DNA of 64,000 nucleotides, from assembly GCA_946800325.1 (NCBI GenBank), contig OX326958.1, positions 23,025,914-23,089,913 on the forward strand, given 5' to 3'. Positions within the stretch are counted from its first letter, which is position 1; each line of letters begins with the position of its first letter. The position numbers were made by a program, and so were the translations under genes. Below, piece by piece: positions 45,855-58,491 of the stretch. The notes beneath the pieces are model-generated. The model was given only the letters and a program-made list of their open reading frames with translations. It searched no databases and was not told the DNA's origin. This DNA comes from Luzula sylvatica (lineage: Eukaryota; Streptophyta; Magnoliopsida; Poales; Juncaceae).

Positions 45855-46400
45855 CCAGTCCGTTGTAACGCACCATAGTCCGTTACAACGGACATCCAAT
45901 TTCCTTGGCACTCCGTTGCAACGGAATTACATTCCGTTACAACGCTATTTATTCCGGAGTTTGGCCAAAATTGCCAGAAACATGTCCGTTATAACGCAAC
46001 CTAGGTCCGTTACAACGCTATTTTCTGCAAACCATTGTCCAAATTTCCAGAGATCAGTCCGTTATAACGCAACATTAAGTCCGTTACAAAGGACCAACTG
46101 CGTAGAGCTCCGTTACAACGGACCCAGTCCGTTGCAACGGACTCCAATAGACACCACTGGCATCCCCGCATCCTCGTATCTGATACAAGGTCCGTTACAA
46201 CGGACTCCAAGTCCGTTACAACGTTATATGCATTTATTCACAGTCCTCCTCACACCCCCGCATCCTATACAGGGTCCGTTACAACGGATTCCAAGTCCGT
46301 TATAACGGAATATGTGTTTTTCGCAGAAATTCCCAATTTCCTGTATCTGCTACAGTGTCCGTTGCAACGACTATGCGATTTTTGTGTTTTTCGCATAAAT
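45855..46400. repeat. Array of palindromes CCGTT-NN-AACGG in the Copia leader
   Basis: More than a dozen copies of GTCCGTTACAACGGAC-like palindromes, whole or half (also GTAACG, ATAACG and GCAACG variants), lie in the leader just after the primer-binding site on the minus strand. Spacing is irregular, so this is not a simple tandem repeat. The core AACGG/CCGTT resembles plant MYB sites (MSA-type core AACGG); whether it is bound is unknown. Confidence 0.85.
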
Positions 46401-46661
46401 AACGGACTATGCGATTTTTGCGCTCCTGTTTTCGCTCGTTTCCAAAATGATCAATCATGAAACCTTTTCATGATTATTCCTAGATACTCTCAATCAACTA
46501 TTGATCGATCTCTAGCGAATTTCACTTGTGATTTTAATGGAATTTGACATTCTAAATATGTAACATCATGCAAACGGGTACGAACTTTGATAACCCGTGC
46601 GTATATCTAATATACGACTATGATTCGACCCTCGAATCGATGGCGATCGCTCTGATACCAC

Positions 46662-47703
46662 TGTAGGAGAATATCCTCGACCCCGGGCCCGCGCAGCGGA
46701 ATGAAGGCCCGGTCCGATTCTCCGATTCCCGAGATCACGCCATGACTTCGAGGGTACGATGCGAATAGAAGGATAGATCTATACCAGCGTGAAATTGATC
46801 ACGCACGAAGGGTTGATCGCCGCCTTCTATCTCCTGTCACGTTGGTGACAATCCGCGCGTCCCATACCACGCGTCCTTCACCGCTCGTTAACTACGCCGG
46901 TTCACTCGACTTCGTCTTCGTGTGTCCAAGCGTTTCCACCGTCTTTCTTACTCGAGTCGATCACAATCGAAGAACCACAAACGTCGTTCCTCTACTTGTA
47001 TCCACGTTGATTCGTAAGACGTCGGTCGTGGATGCACCTGCCTAGACGATGCACCGGCGAACTTGCTTGATCTAATCGATTCTCTATACCTCGAGAAACT
47101 CCTTTCTCGATTTCTCTCTCTTCGCACCTTTTCACTCACGAAAGATCAAATCTGAATTTGCTCTTTTCTTGTGTATTGGGCAGAATAATCAATTGCTTAG
47201 AAATGATTCAACTAACTGATGAGAGAGAAAATATCCTATTTATACCTAATAGGATCAGGATTAGCCAAAAGGCATGTATATCCAATATACACCCTCTCAC
47301 ACAGAAAACTGCATGAATCTGGTCAGTATTCTGTCATTTCGAAATTGGTAACTTTCTCAGACAGAAAATCACCCAACATGAAAGTTGTAGATAATCTCAT
47401 TATCTACACGACCCAATTTGGCCCAGCCCAATTGGAGTTCGTATGAAAAAGTTATGACTGTGTTACTAACTGTATGTCATACTGTTGCACCCTTTCGGTA
47501 TTTCACATAAACGACACTGATACTTCGTTTATATGAAATATATTTCTTCATGAAAGTTGTAGATAATCTTATTATCTATCTAACCCAATTTGAACCATTC
47601 AAATCGGATTTTCCCACTGACAGTTATGGCCACGAACGTACTCCTACATTCGTTTATCCTTGTGTACACTTTTATGGTTGATCCTGAAACTGTATTTCCT
47701 TCA
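46662..47703 (-). repeat. Copia 5' LTR (right on the plus strand)
   Basis: 1042 bp, with the same terminal sequences as the left LTR. The primer-binding site lies one base inside it. The minus-strand promoter of the element should lie here. Confidence 0.95.
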
Positions 47704-47708
47704 GTTAT

Positions 47709-49794
47709 ATTTATATAATTTTAATATTTCATACATTATATATATTTGACTTTTACATTTTTTCCCTAAATATATATTAAAAAACAAAAAATATATTAGA
47801 TGAACAATATAATAATTAGATGAACAACAATATAAAAACAATATTTAAAATATATTAGAAAAAAATATTAGATGAACAACAATACTAAAAAACACCTTGC
47901 AAATATTTAAAAAACAAAAAATCATGAAACTATTAAAAAATAAAAGGAGAACGAAAATAAAAAACTTGATGTTTAAATATATATTCTTCTATAAATATAT
48001 TTTCAATGTGTTTATTATTATTGTTTATTTTATTATTATCTCATGTTAGTTTTTCATGAATTATAATAAATGAAATATTAAAATTATATAACCACAATAC
48101 GTAATAATTTCATTTTTTTAAATCACTACATGTTATGAAATGTTTATGAATTTTTTTAAAATTAATAAGAAATAAAAAAAATTAATCATTAAGTATGAAA
48201 GTTGAAGGGTATTTTGGTCAATTTTTATTTTGATATCATCCGTATGGGGTATTTGGAAATAAAAGTTTGCTAGATGATTTTTTTGGAGTTTACAAAAAGA
48301 TAGGAATTTTGTATCTAGCGATTTGTTAGATAATACGACCCATAACAATAAATAGTGAATATTTCATGTCATTGTAACTTTTGGAAACGAAATAGTGTAT
48401 ACAGACCATATTTATATAATTGAAGTGTAAAATATATACAAGCCATGCCATTCTGACTATAATATGTAATGATTTTTTTTTTCTATCATAGTTTTTCTAT
48501 TTATATTTTGGTATTAATATTTCGATTCGGTATATTTAATTTCTATGTATAATATTATACAAAACGAGATTGCCGTTATGGTGATTGTCCGTTAGATCGA
48601 ACGTGTTTCGTGCCGCATCACTTCCGCACCGCGATCCACCGGGCCATTTCTGTTTGTATTGCGTATGATCCTATTTTTGCCGCACGCAAAATCGCTTATT
48701 TCGTCGATCCACTTAGTCTGGGGTTAGGATTTTGAATCGTGCGGCCAAATCTTCCGGAGAGAGAGAGGAGAGAGGATGACAAGCGTATATGTGGTTTTAG
48801 GGCGAACAAATTGAATAAACTTGGTTCATGTTGATCCAAGTTCTCATGTTTCATTATTGTATTATGATGTAGGAAGATCGGGTCCGTATTGGAAATGAAC
48901 GGCTCATATGCAAATTGTCCGAAATACACCAGATCGGGCGGCTCAGAATTGACAAACGACATGGCAAAACGGGGAATGAAGAAATGTAGCGTTATATTAA
49001 TTAAAATATGGTATACAAATTTTGTCATTTAACAAGTGTTCAAGATACGATACATTGCATATATGCCAATTGGTTAAAAGTGAGATTGTCATTTATTTTC
49101 ATATAGATATATATATAAGGTGAAAATTTTGCAAGAGATATTATGACTTAATTAAGAACAATTTAATACAAATACAAATAAAAGACTATTTTACGTTATT
49201 TATTGTTTTATACCCAAACAATATTATGATTCCAAAATAAAAAATAAAATATTACAAATATATAAACATAAATAAATAAATTTAATCATATTTTCCCTTC
49301 CAGTAATGAATATTATAACACAAAATAAAACAAAATATGCCCAAAGAATGATATCCGATCTTCGTATTTGAAAGAAAAAAATATCCAATTTCAAATTTGA
49401 AAATAATATTATTTCTAGTATATTTTATTCAATAAGAATCGCATGTTGTTTTGTAAAGATTGTGATCATTCACAATTGAAGGGATTATGATTTTCTATAG
49501 ATGAAAGATTATTTTTGCACAATTTATCTAAGATAATAATATTAATAAACAAACGCACTAAATAACATTAAATGAGGAAAAAATAGTCATTTCTTCGCTT
49601 TATTTCAAAATTGTTCCGAGTTAAGTCATGTAATTTTTTGAAATAGCCCTACCCTTTATATATAAAAATTTAATGACCTCACAAAATAGTATGGTAAATT
49701 GAAGCCAAGTATCTTTCAGTCTTTCTCAAATCCACCGTAGCCTAATTGAAGTGAAATTCGAACCATATGTTACCCTTGAAGTCACCGTCCATAC
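47709..49794. other. AT-rich flank with a small GC-richer island
   Basis: Mostly AT-rich and non-coding. Bases about 48560-48800 are richer in GC and contain GCATCACTTCCGCACCGCG and a GAGA run. The minus-strand frame 48696-49028 (110 aa) overlaps it but shows no family motif. It could be a decayed gene start; I make no functional call. Confidence 0.4.
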
Positions 49795-50075
49795 TAATTA
49801 GTTTCCTTCAATATCTCAACATATAATGATTCCTTTTATCTATTTTTGTATTTCCGATTAACTTAACAATAAATTATATGAAATCTCGATAAATTGTAAG
49901 GGCCCTTTTTATCTTTTTATACAAACGAAAGAGTGTAAGTGCATGCTATGAAGTGTTTATTGCATGAATTCGATATCTAGTTTGGCATGTACCAACTGCC
50001 TTACTAACAATAAAGAGATTGGTTTTGAAAGTTCATACATTTTGTTTCTGCAACGAAGAAAGTGCGAGAAATCTT
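49795..50075. repeat. Dispersed repeat, copy B
   Basis: Counterpart of 37590-37875 in the same orientation and order of shared blocks, with scattered indels. Confidence 0.75.
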
Positions 50076-50455
50076 AGAAGCCATTTCTTATTTGAGCGCC
50101 TATATGCGTCGTTATATGAAATATCGACACTTTGCCTTGTTGCTACTTGTTGTCCGTTCGAACTTCATTTTAATCAAAAAGGCACAATTTTTATCGTTGT
50201 TTTCTTTCATCTTTTTTTTTTTTTTGTAAAAAAATTACAAGCACAATTCGATCTGCTCTGTTTGAAACAGAAGGTGAAAAAAAATTACATTCCAAATCAA
50301 TGTATAAACAAATTTCTTATGTCTCGTATGATTAATTTATTTTTCGCTGCAGCCAAATAATATCTTTGTTTCCCTTGTTAATTATCTGAACTTATCTTTT
50401 TCTTTCTTAATCCGTTAATCAACGTATAATCCTTTGTTAATTACATTAGCATCAG

Positions 50456-50460
50456 GCGGG

Positions 50461-50503
<43 letters not shown>

Positions 50504-50528
50504 GCGTGTTCGATCCACGCTCACCGCA
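50456..50528 (+). tRNA. tRNA-Phe (GAA)
   Basis: 73 bases with a full cloverleaf: acceptor GCGGGGA, D-arm GCTCAGTTGGGAGAGC, anticodon loop ACTGAAGAT with GAA at 50489-50491, and T-arm GCGTGTTCGATCCACGC. The sequence is the cytosolic plant type, not the plastid or mitochondrial one. A CAA motif lies upstream, and a pol III terminator-like TTTT follows within about 12 bp. Confidence 0.98.
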
Positions 50529-50600
50529 TTTCTTTATTTTCCATCTATTTTATCAGAAATACTAAGAATCAATATGGATATAACATTTGAAATTCAGCAA

Positions 50601-50673
50601 GCCCGTCTAGCTCAGTTGGTAGAGCGCAAGGCTCTTAACCTTGTGGTCGTGGGTTCGAGCCCCACGGTGGGCG
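50601..50673 (+). tRNA. tRNA-Lys (CTT)
   Basis: 73 bases, acceptor GCCCGTC / GGTGGGC, CTT anticodon at 50634-50636, T-arm GTGGGTTCGAGCCCCAC. Cytosolic plant type. It starts 72 bp after the tRNA-Phe on the same strand. TTTT at 50675-50678 can end transcription. Confidence 0.98.
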
Positions 50674-51779
50674 ATTTTGACAGTATGTTATTTTTACCAT
50701 TCTAAGTTGTTAGGCTCCCAAAATTTTGGAGGAGACATAATTGGTCGAATTATTTTTGCATGAATGTACAAATTATTATATATGTACTTTGTAAACAATC
50801 ATTGTGAAATTTTGAAACTATCGAAAGTGATATGTGTTATTTTGCAAGTATAACTATATTAAAATTTTAATATGAAATAATGTTAATTGTGATGACAATA
50901 ATATCACAACACATAACGATATCAAAATATATTTATAACATAACAAAAAATATTATATCATAAGTAATCACTATAATTCAAAAATATCAAATATAATAAA
51001 AGTAAAACTATCGAAAGTTGACTAACCAAAAACATAATTATAAATTATTTCATATTTTCAAATTTATAGATTTAAACATAAAAATAATATTTTATAGATG
51101 TATTATAAATTTAAGAAGTTGTGTTAGTGCTTTGATTGGCGAAGTTTCTATTTTATTTTTATTGATTTAAAAAACAAATAAAATATCAATTTTGAAAACA
51201 AAAATACTATGATAACATACTTAGTATTAGGTAGCATTCTAAAATTACAATTTTATAAATAATAAGAATACATAACAACCAATTGCAGCTAACGATCCCA
51301 TGCTTAGCACAATATACCTACCATAAGTCCTAGTTCGAATCTTGTTGATATTATAAATAAAAATATGAAATCAAATATATCCACGATTCGTGAACTAGCT
51401 TTCTCTCCACAAAAAAAAATCAATTGCTCCGTTTTTATTGTATATCCTTACAAAAATATCATCGCAAATTAAAGCTGAATGACAAAATTATGTGAAAACT
51501 ATGTTAATATGAGTGCCAAGAAAATAAAATAATAATTCAAACGAACTATTTGATGAATTTATAAGCAAAAGACAAATACTATTTGTTGAATGTTTTATAA
51601 AATTACATATTGGTTTATCAATGTTTGACATATGTTCGTCATCTTTTACTTAATTTCATAATTACTTAATCCGATTTTTTTTTAATAAAACTAGTCCAAC
51701 TCGTTATTCTGCGTAATTAACTGGATATCTAAGGAGTTTATCATCAACACTCTCAAGGTCGTGGCGATTCCATGTCAAG
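50674..51779. other. AT-rich intergenic DNA
   Basis: Nothing recognised beyond simple A/T-rich sequence. GTTCGAATC at about 51333 looks like a tRNA B-box, but no A-box or SINE structure could be established. Confidence 0.5.
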
Positions 51780-51793
51780 CAAGGACGGATCTA

Positions 51794-51828
<35 letters not shown>

Positions 51829-51974
51829 AGTGGGGGCTTAAGCCCCCCCCATAAAATTACCCACTTATGTATATATAGATAAATTATATATGTTATTATA
51901 ATTTGTAGGTTAAAAATTGTATATAATTACTCGTTCTCGGCCCCCCCTATTACTCCGTCCTGGTTCCGTCCCTG
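51780..51974. mobile_element. hAT MITE, 195 bp, with a 33-nt G run
   Basis: Ends CAAGGACGGATCTAGG and, in complement, CAGGGACGGAACCAGG match at 13 of 16 positions. The perfect 8-bp duplication ATGTCAAG lies at 51772-51779 and 51975-51982. Inside are an unbroken run of 33 G (51794-51826), the 16-bp palindrome GGGGGCTTAAGCCCCC, and a C-rich patch near the right end. Confidence 0.9.
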
Positions 51975-51982
51975 ATGTCAAG

Positions 51983-53529
51983 CATGCTATGACGAAATAC
52001 GTCTTAAAACAGTTTTTTTCCCCGATCCGGATAAATAATTTTCAAAACCGGAATAAAAGAAAAACATGTATTAGTTTTCTTCCAATATCTTAACCAGTTA
52101 TTATTAGCATTTAGAATATTCAAATACATAGTTGATAAGATTGCCGATCTCCAATTTGAAGAATATTGTTACTATATATATAAAAAAAAACCAGTGAAAA
52201 GTATGAAATGTGTTTTGCATTAATACAAAAATGTTGGGAATATTTCTTTTTTTATAAATGTTTTTTTGTGTGAAGAGAATATTGATCTTATACAATAATA
52301 AATCTTAAAATACTAAAGACGAAGAGAAATTATAATATGTTTTTTTTTTTAATTTTCGTCTAAATATTAAATTTCTAATTGTTGCTCACACAGGATTATG
52401 AAATGATTTTATCATATTATTTTCAAATATTATTGACATGTCATCAATTTTTGCCACATCGTTTTCTAACTCATTAAAATTTAACTTTCACGTCATCCGT
52501 TAATTAATGGAGAGACAAAAATAAACATTTAAAAAAAAAATGAAGGTGCAAAATGACTAAAAAAATAAATTAGGAGGCAAGATGAACAATAACAATAGAC
52601 GAAGGACCAAAATCATCGGATTTTTTTCAAAACAACTTATTACTTCATTATAAGTGTGAAAACAATTAAAAAATTCGCAATGAAGTCGCGAGAATTTTAC
52701 TAGTACTATAATATTTCGAAAAAAAACATGCATGTTGGGGGCTCTATAGCATGTGAGGTGAGACTCAAAGTCAAAAGGCCAAAAGGGTTTATTTCATGGA
52801 TGTCCCATCCAAATCTTCGAAGGCACAACACAAAGGGACCCAAAATGTGGATCCAATGAGATGATTCCAAACAAACCGCTTCTCTTCTTCTCTGCTCAAT
52901 TATATATCCTCGCTCACGAGACATATAAGACACGTAAAATCGCCTAGTACTCCCCGCCAAGAGGCACCCGTTCAAACATGTAAAACCGATTCCCTCTCTC
53001 CTTCTTTAGCCAAACTGGTTTGAAAAGGAAGACAACTTTTTAGTTCCACAGTTTAGACGTTACTGGTCCTCAATACGTGCTACGCACGTGACTAACCTAA
53101 ATAAGTATCAAATTTTAAGTTTTATTTTGAAAAATTTATAGTCATTTAACAAATAATTTTTGTATTTATACAAATTAAAATATCGGTATTATTACATATC
53201 TAATTCTCCAAATTAATCATTCGATTTGTTTTCAAATTATATAGTTATGTCAAATTGTACTCACACGAATTATAATATAGTTGTCTGCATTAATTATTCA
53301 CGTTTTGTCAATAAAATTTTAATTTACTTCAAATAAATTTACATATAAAAGATATTATTTATTATGAACTTCGATTATTTAAATTTTAATTATATTAATG
53401 TGAGCACTTGATGAACCAATTAAAATCATAGTTATTAAATTGTGTTTAATCAAAATATATCGGTCCCAATTTGTCCAAATTCAAATCTGGACTGATCGAT
53501 AAATGTTGAAAAGTTAATGATCCTAAAAT
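51983..53529. other. Intergenic DNA, no gene recognised
   Basis: The stretch 52730-52990 is less AT-rich and has a promoter-like look (TTATATATCC near 52900), but no frame with family features follows. The frames at 52104-52295 and 52706-52975 are not supported. Confidence 0.4.
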
Positions 53530-54370
53530 AAAATCGAGTCGAAACCGAATTACCTGAACCCGAAACCAAATGACCCGACTCGAAATCGAAACGAAACCGA
53601 ATGATCCGAACTCAAAATCGAATCGAAACGAAATGACCCGAATCCGAAATCGAACCGTAACAGACCTGAAACATGAACAACCCGAAACTCGAAATGATCA
53701 GAGACCAAACTGACCCGAGACGAACTGAACATAAACCCTAATGATACTAAACCCCAATTTTCGAAAACACGTATAACCCGAACTGTATATTATTAAGAAA
53801 CATATATTATATACTATTGTTATAATGTGTCTAATATAGCATGTATATTGGTAATTGAATGTGTGTATTGAGTCTCGACACTATAAAAAACGTACCAGCC
53901 TATTATTTATATTTAATACGAAATACAAACAAAATGTGAGTATAAATCTGAAAGACCAAAATTTTGAATTGATTTGTATATGAATAATTCGAGAATCCAC
54001 AAGACTCGAAAAATAAAGAAACCAGAAAATCAAATATCCTGAACACGCAGGATCCGAAAACAAAACAATCCTGAACCGAACGATTTGAAAACAAAATGAA
54101 TCTGAACCGAACAACCCGAAAACAAAAACGAACAAAACAAACGATCTGAAAACCGTGACGATCCGGAACCGAACAACTCGAAAATCAAAACAACCCGAAA
54201 ATCCAAAGGATGCATATCATAATGACCTAAAAGTCGAAACGATTCGAATATCGGAACGATTCAGAACCGAATAATACATAAACCGGAACGAACCGAAACC
54301 GATTAACCCGCAAAATGAATCTCCCGCTACTTGAATGATCTGCAGACTGCAAATCGTAATGAACCGCAAG
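53530..54370. repeat. Degenerate CCGAA / GACCCGAA repeat tract
   Basis: Motifs GACCCGAA, GAACCGAA, AATCGAAACGAA and AACCCGAAA recur dozens of times with an irregular period, in two blocks (53530-53720 and 54000-54370) split by about 280 bp of AT-rich sequence. The reverse-strand frames rich in F, S and R at 53550-54215 come from this repeat. Confidence 0.85.
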
Positions 54371-57300
54371 CTGAAATGACCTGACTTTTATTTATTTTTG
54401 TGTTTTTTAAATTTTGAATTATCCAAAGTGAGTAATACAGTCAAATTTTGTTAGTCAATTATTTAGATTTGTCACTCTACTTTTATTTATTTCTAAGTTA
54501 TGTGTTAAATCTTCACTCGTAATGTGTAATCATTTTAAAGTGTTAATATTTTCGTGTTATAATTAAAATTTTGAATGATCCAAAATGAATAACTAAGACA
54601 AACTTTATTCTGTGAACATTTAATTGTCTAAGTTTTGTCACTCGACTTTTAATTATTCACGAATTTGTAAATTTTTCACATGTTAATATAATTTATTAGT
54701 TATAGACTATCCAAAATTATATTTAAGCTATTGTAAATTTATTGGTTGAATTTTTTTTTTCTAATTAAATATAAATCAATACATATGTGTATATTTTGTG
54801 TACGCATATTATAATTTATTTAAATAAATATTTAAATTATTAAAATAAATTATGATATTTATTTTAAATAAAATTAGTTTGTCCAATAAATTTGATTGTA
54901 CTGAATTTATATTCACAACTAAGTATTTGTGTTTGAACTAATCAGAAATATTATGTAATATATTTTTGAAAATTATAATCTCAAATTAATAAAATTTATA
55001 AATTATTATATATATATATTTTTTGAAATAATTGATTACTGAAATTAATAAATATAGTGCCATCCATGATTTGTCTATAGTGTTTGGGTTTGATAATTAT
55101 GAACTACAAACTGTGGACCGTGGGCCTAGTGTATTCAACAACTTATTATATTAATTAATTTATTTGCAATTTTGAAGTGAGATTATATGCGTCTAACATT
55201 TGATTGGGTTGTTTGTGTGCATACGAACATAGAGAACCGAGACTCATAAATTTGTGCACGTGTCAAATTTTTAATGGCTAGTTGCTGAAAAAGTTTTTTG
55301 TTTTATACGGCAATTGGCTTTTTTATGTAAGAAAGATATAGATTAAGAAAACTCATAAAATTTTGGATAATTATGTATAATTTCTCATTTTTTCATCATA
55401 TCTTATATATTATTAATTAATTATTAATTGATAATTAGTTAACATGATCATTAACAAAATGACATTCGATTAATAGTTAATTAATGTTAATTAAGAATTG
55501 TTAATATATATGTATTTTAATTATATGTTAATTAACTGTTAATAAAGTGTCACTTTATTAATTATCATACTAACTAATCATTAATAAAAAATATAGATAA
55601 TGTTGTGGAAAAATTGGGGTACATTAGGGCCTCTGAATTTTTCATGCCCGGATTTAACTAGAAAAATGTTTTTTCATTAACAAAAATCGGCCAGGTAAAT
55701 TGGAGTAACGATAGATACACATAAAACAATTATAACAAGAAGGATGTGTATTTAATATTTATCATTACTCATGTAAGCTTCTTATTTTTGGTTATAAATT
55801 TCGTTTTAACTATAATATATATTTTCAAAGAGTAGTGATAGAAATTCCTCCATTCATTCTTCAAATTATATTCATCAGTCACGTGACAAATAAAGACTGA
55901 ATACAATAAAAATTGGATAGAAACATAATTGATATCTGCCTGTCGCGTGATAGGTGAGTATAATTCGAGGAAGAAAAGTGAGGATCGTATCATTAATCAT
56001 TTTCAAACTGTTTTTTTTTGCACAAATTAATTTTTTTTTTATTATTTATTACACAATATTAATCTTGATGCAAATTACAATTATTAAATTTTTTTGAGAA
56101 CAGTACCTTCCATATTCACTCGAACATTTTAACTTTAATTATTCAAATATAGTATATAATTTTTAAAAATGTGTCAGTTACTTTTAAGACGTGTGATATA
56201 CATAGTTTTTACTTGTAATATATCTTTTTTTGCTTTAGTAATATGTCTTTTTAAATTTGTATTATATATTTTTGGATATAAATACACAATTTTTAGAATT
56301 ACTATATTTTTTTTAATTTCTATTATATATTACGGGTATGAGTTTGAAATGAAATTAAGAAGTAAATGTGTAGTATATCTTTTTGAAAATTAATATTTTT
56401 TTCAATGATTTAAACAACGGCATAATAATGTCTCTATGGTGCAAATAATTACAACAAATATTTCTAAAGTGTCATATCGCAATCTACTAAACATCGAAGC
56501 TATAGCGCACAATAATAATAATCACGTGTAAATTGGAGTCCAATCGCTACAAACAGTTATATCACAACTTAAAACATTAATTTTTTTACATGACAATTAT
56601 ATTTTTTTGAAGTATAGTATATTATTATAATAACATTTTTTATTATTAATATAAAATAAATTGTTATTATTTAGACAATATTAAGTTAATTATAATATTT
56701 GTTATTATATTATCAACTAAATTAATTTTTATTATCAATGAAAATTAATTTTTACTATCAATATAAATTAAATTTTTATTATCAATGAAAATCCTCTTTC
56801 ACATAAATATTGATCATTTAGTTATTAGAAATATGATCATATATTTTAGCAATGCACATACGACATACATGTAAATACTCGTTAATTATGTATGCATATA
56901 AATTAGTTTTACTCGTAGATTTTTATTAGGGCCCGTAACAAGCCAAGTTTCAACGATCAAAAGTGAACTTGAGCTCAGCTAGACTACCTCACAAAAGGAA
57001 TTCGAGCCGTGCTTTTCAGCATAAATTAGTTTTTTTAAAAGTCACAAAAATGATAAGAAAAGTTTTAGTAGAAAGCCAGAAAAATGACCAAAAAAAACTC
57101 AAGCCCTTCAATTCGGCACGGGATTAGGATATGATTTTAGTTATTTTTTGGGTTTATAAGTAAAATTGTTCCAACTCGAATCGAGGATGACTTACCTTGA
57201 GTTCGAATCGAGGTTGTTCGAGTCAATTTAAAAAAAATTTTATTATCAAGCCGAGTTCGATCGAACATCTAATTATGAATTTTTCTATCAATCCTAGTTT

Positions 57301-57555
57301 TGATAGCCAACAACCAACTGTTATCAATTATGGGTTCATCGGTGGGTCGCAAGAACTATGGGAAAACTATTTCTTGGACTTCCCTCTGTAATTTTGGGGT
57401 TATGTATGGTGCATCCAAAATTCACCCTGACACCGTTGATGAGACGGAAATAGAGAATTAAAGAATCTGTCTACTATGACATTAATGGTACAGATACATC
57501 GGTGCCGATAAGTTTCCAGTCGTTGGATCCAGTTAAATATGTGCGGATCTGATTA
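54371..57555. other. Long AT-rich stretch without a gene
   Basis: Three kilobases of TTAATTA-rich sequence with no coding signal. Bases 56930-57240 contain GAGTTCGAATCGAGG-like phrases related to the GAGCTCGGCTCGAA tracts at 19.0 and 21.6 kb. Confidence 0.5.
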
Positions 57556-58490
57556 GATGTGATTAACGAAGTTCATAAAACTAAATTGTCCGTTTCCCCT
57601 CCCTCTCCTTATTTTTCTTACTTCTCTCAACCAACGCTCTCTTTCTCTCTCTTTCTCTCTCTCTCGACACCAGAGCACTCTGCCCTCTCCCTCTCTTCTC
57701 TCTCGATCAGACCAGAGCTCTCTCTTCTCTCTCAATCGATAGATGTAGGACTTCGATACCTCTCTCAACCAGATTCGTTTCCCCCCAAAAACTCGGGTTT
57801 GATGGTTGATTCAACGGAAGCTCCAATTCCTCTTCAAAATTAATCAATGCTCTCACCATTAACAAAATCTACTCGCTTGGTTAAAGATCAGATTTGTCTC
57901 CAAAGGACGACGAAGTTCGCATTTTCTGGACAAAGCTCGGGTATTTTGGACAAAACTAAACACTCTTTCCCTAAACATAAATTATTTCAATCAACAAAAC
58001 GAACAACGATTAAGGTCTGATTTGAAACAAGCGACTAATCTTAGGGATAATTAGCTTCTGAATTTGGGACAAATCTCTCCACAACTTTTCAAATTAGAGA
58101 CAATTACACTCTCAACTACATTCAAGTGAAGAGAAAGAGTAGTGGCAGCGGCTACATGATATGGCGGCTTCTCTCCTCGTGTGATCTGGCAGCTAGGACA
58201 AAGGTGAGTGTTCTTGGCTTCTCTGCTGGTGGCCAGTCGCTTCTCCCCATTCTCTTTCTTTGCGGTGCTCTGAATCCCATTTTTCCAGGCCAGACTTTTT
58301 AGTTTGAGAAAAACACCTTCGATTGACACATCAATAGCGTTTGAGTGAGAACGGCGGGCATAATATATTTTCCCTATTCATTAAATCTGCCACTATTCGA
58401 GACCAGTCGATTGTTATACATATACAATTTTTAAATTGTGAAATTATTGATTTTTTTTAAAGTTTCATGAACTTAGCTAAATTATGACAT
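57556..58490. other. Pyrimidine-rich tract and promoter-like remnant
   Basis: 57590-57735 is CT-rich microsatellite-like sequence resembling a plant 5' UTR. The following 600 bp have normal base composition, but no recognisable coding exon follows. It could be the start of a gene cut off by the Helitron and array to the right. Confidence 0.4.
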
Positions 58491-58491
58491 A

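Larger units (their letters stand above)
39372..47703 (-). mobile_element. Full-length Copia LTR retrotransposon, 8.3 kb, coding region decayed
   Basis: Two 1042-bp LTRs in the same orientation are flanked by the perfect 5-bp duplication GTTAT (39367-39371, 47704-47708). On the minus strand the right LTR is the 5' LTR. It is followed after one base by the primer-binding site TGGTATCAGAGC (46660-46649), complementary to initiator tRNA-Met. The polypurine tract GAGTGGGAGAC (40424-40414) adjoins the 3' LTR. The LTRs differ at 11 of 1042 sites by my count, with no indels. The 6.2-kb interior contains only broken Copia integrase and RT fragments. Features suit the Tork/Angela side of Copia, but that assignment is tentative. 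Confidence 0.95.

Noticed and set aside
40414..46661. Small frames of 60-130 residues across the Copia interior as genes
   Set aside because: They are pieces of a decayed polyprotein and antisense chance frames.
48696..49028. 110-residue minus-strand frame in the GC-richer island
   Set aside because: No recognisable domain or splice partners; described as intergenic.
51290..51370. tRNA-derived SINE
   Set aside because: Only a B-box-like GTTCGAATC is visible; no A-box, poly-A tail or duplication.
53070..53100. ACGTGCTACGCACGT hairpin as another Helitron 3' end
   Set aside because: No CTRR-T at the right distance on either strand.
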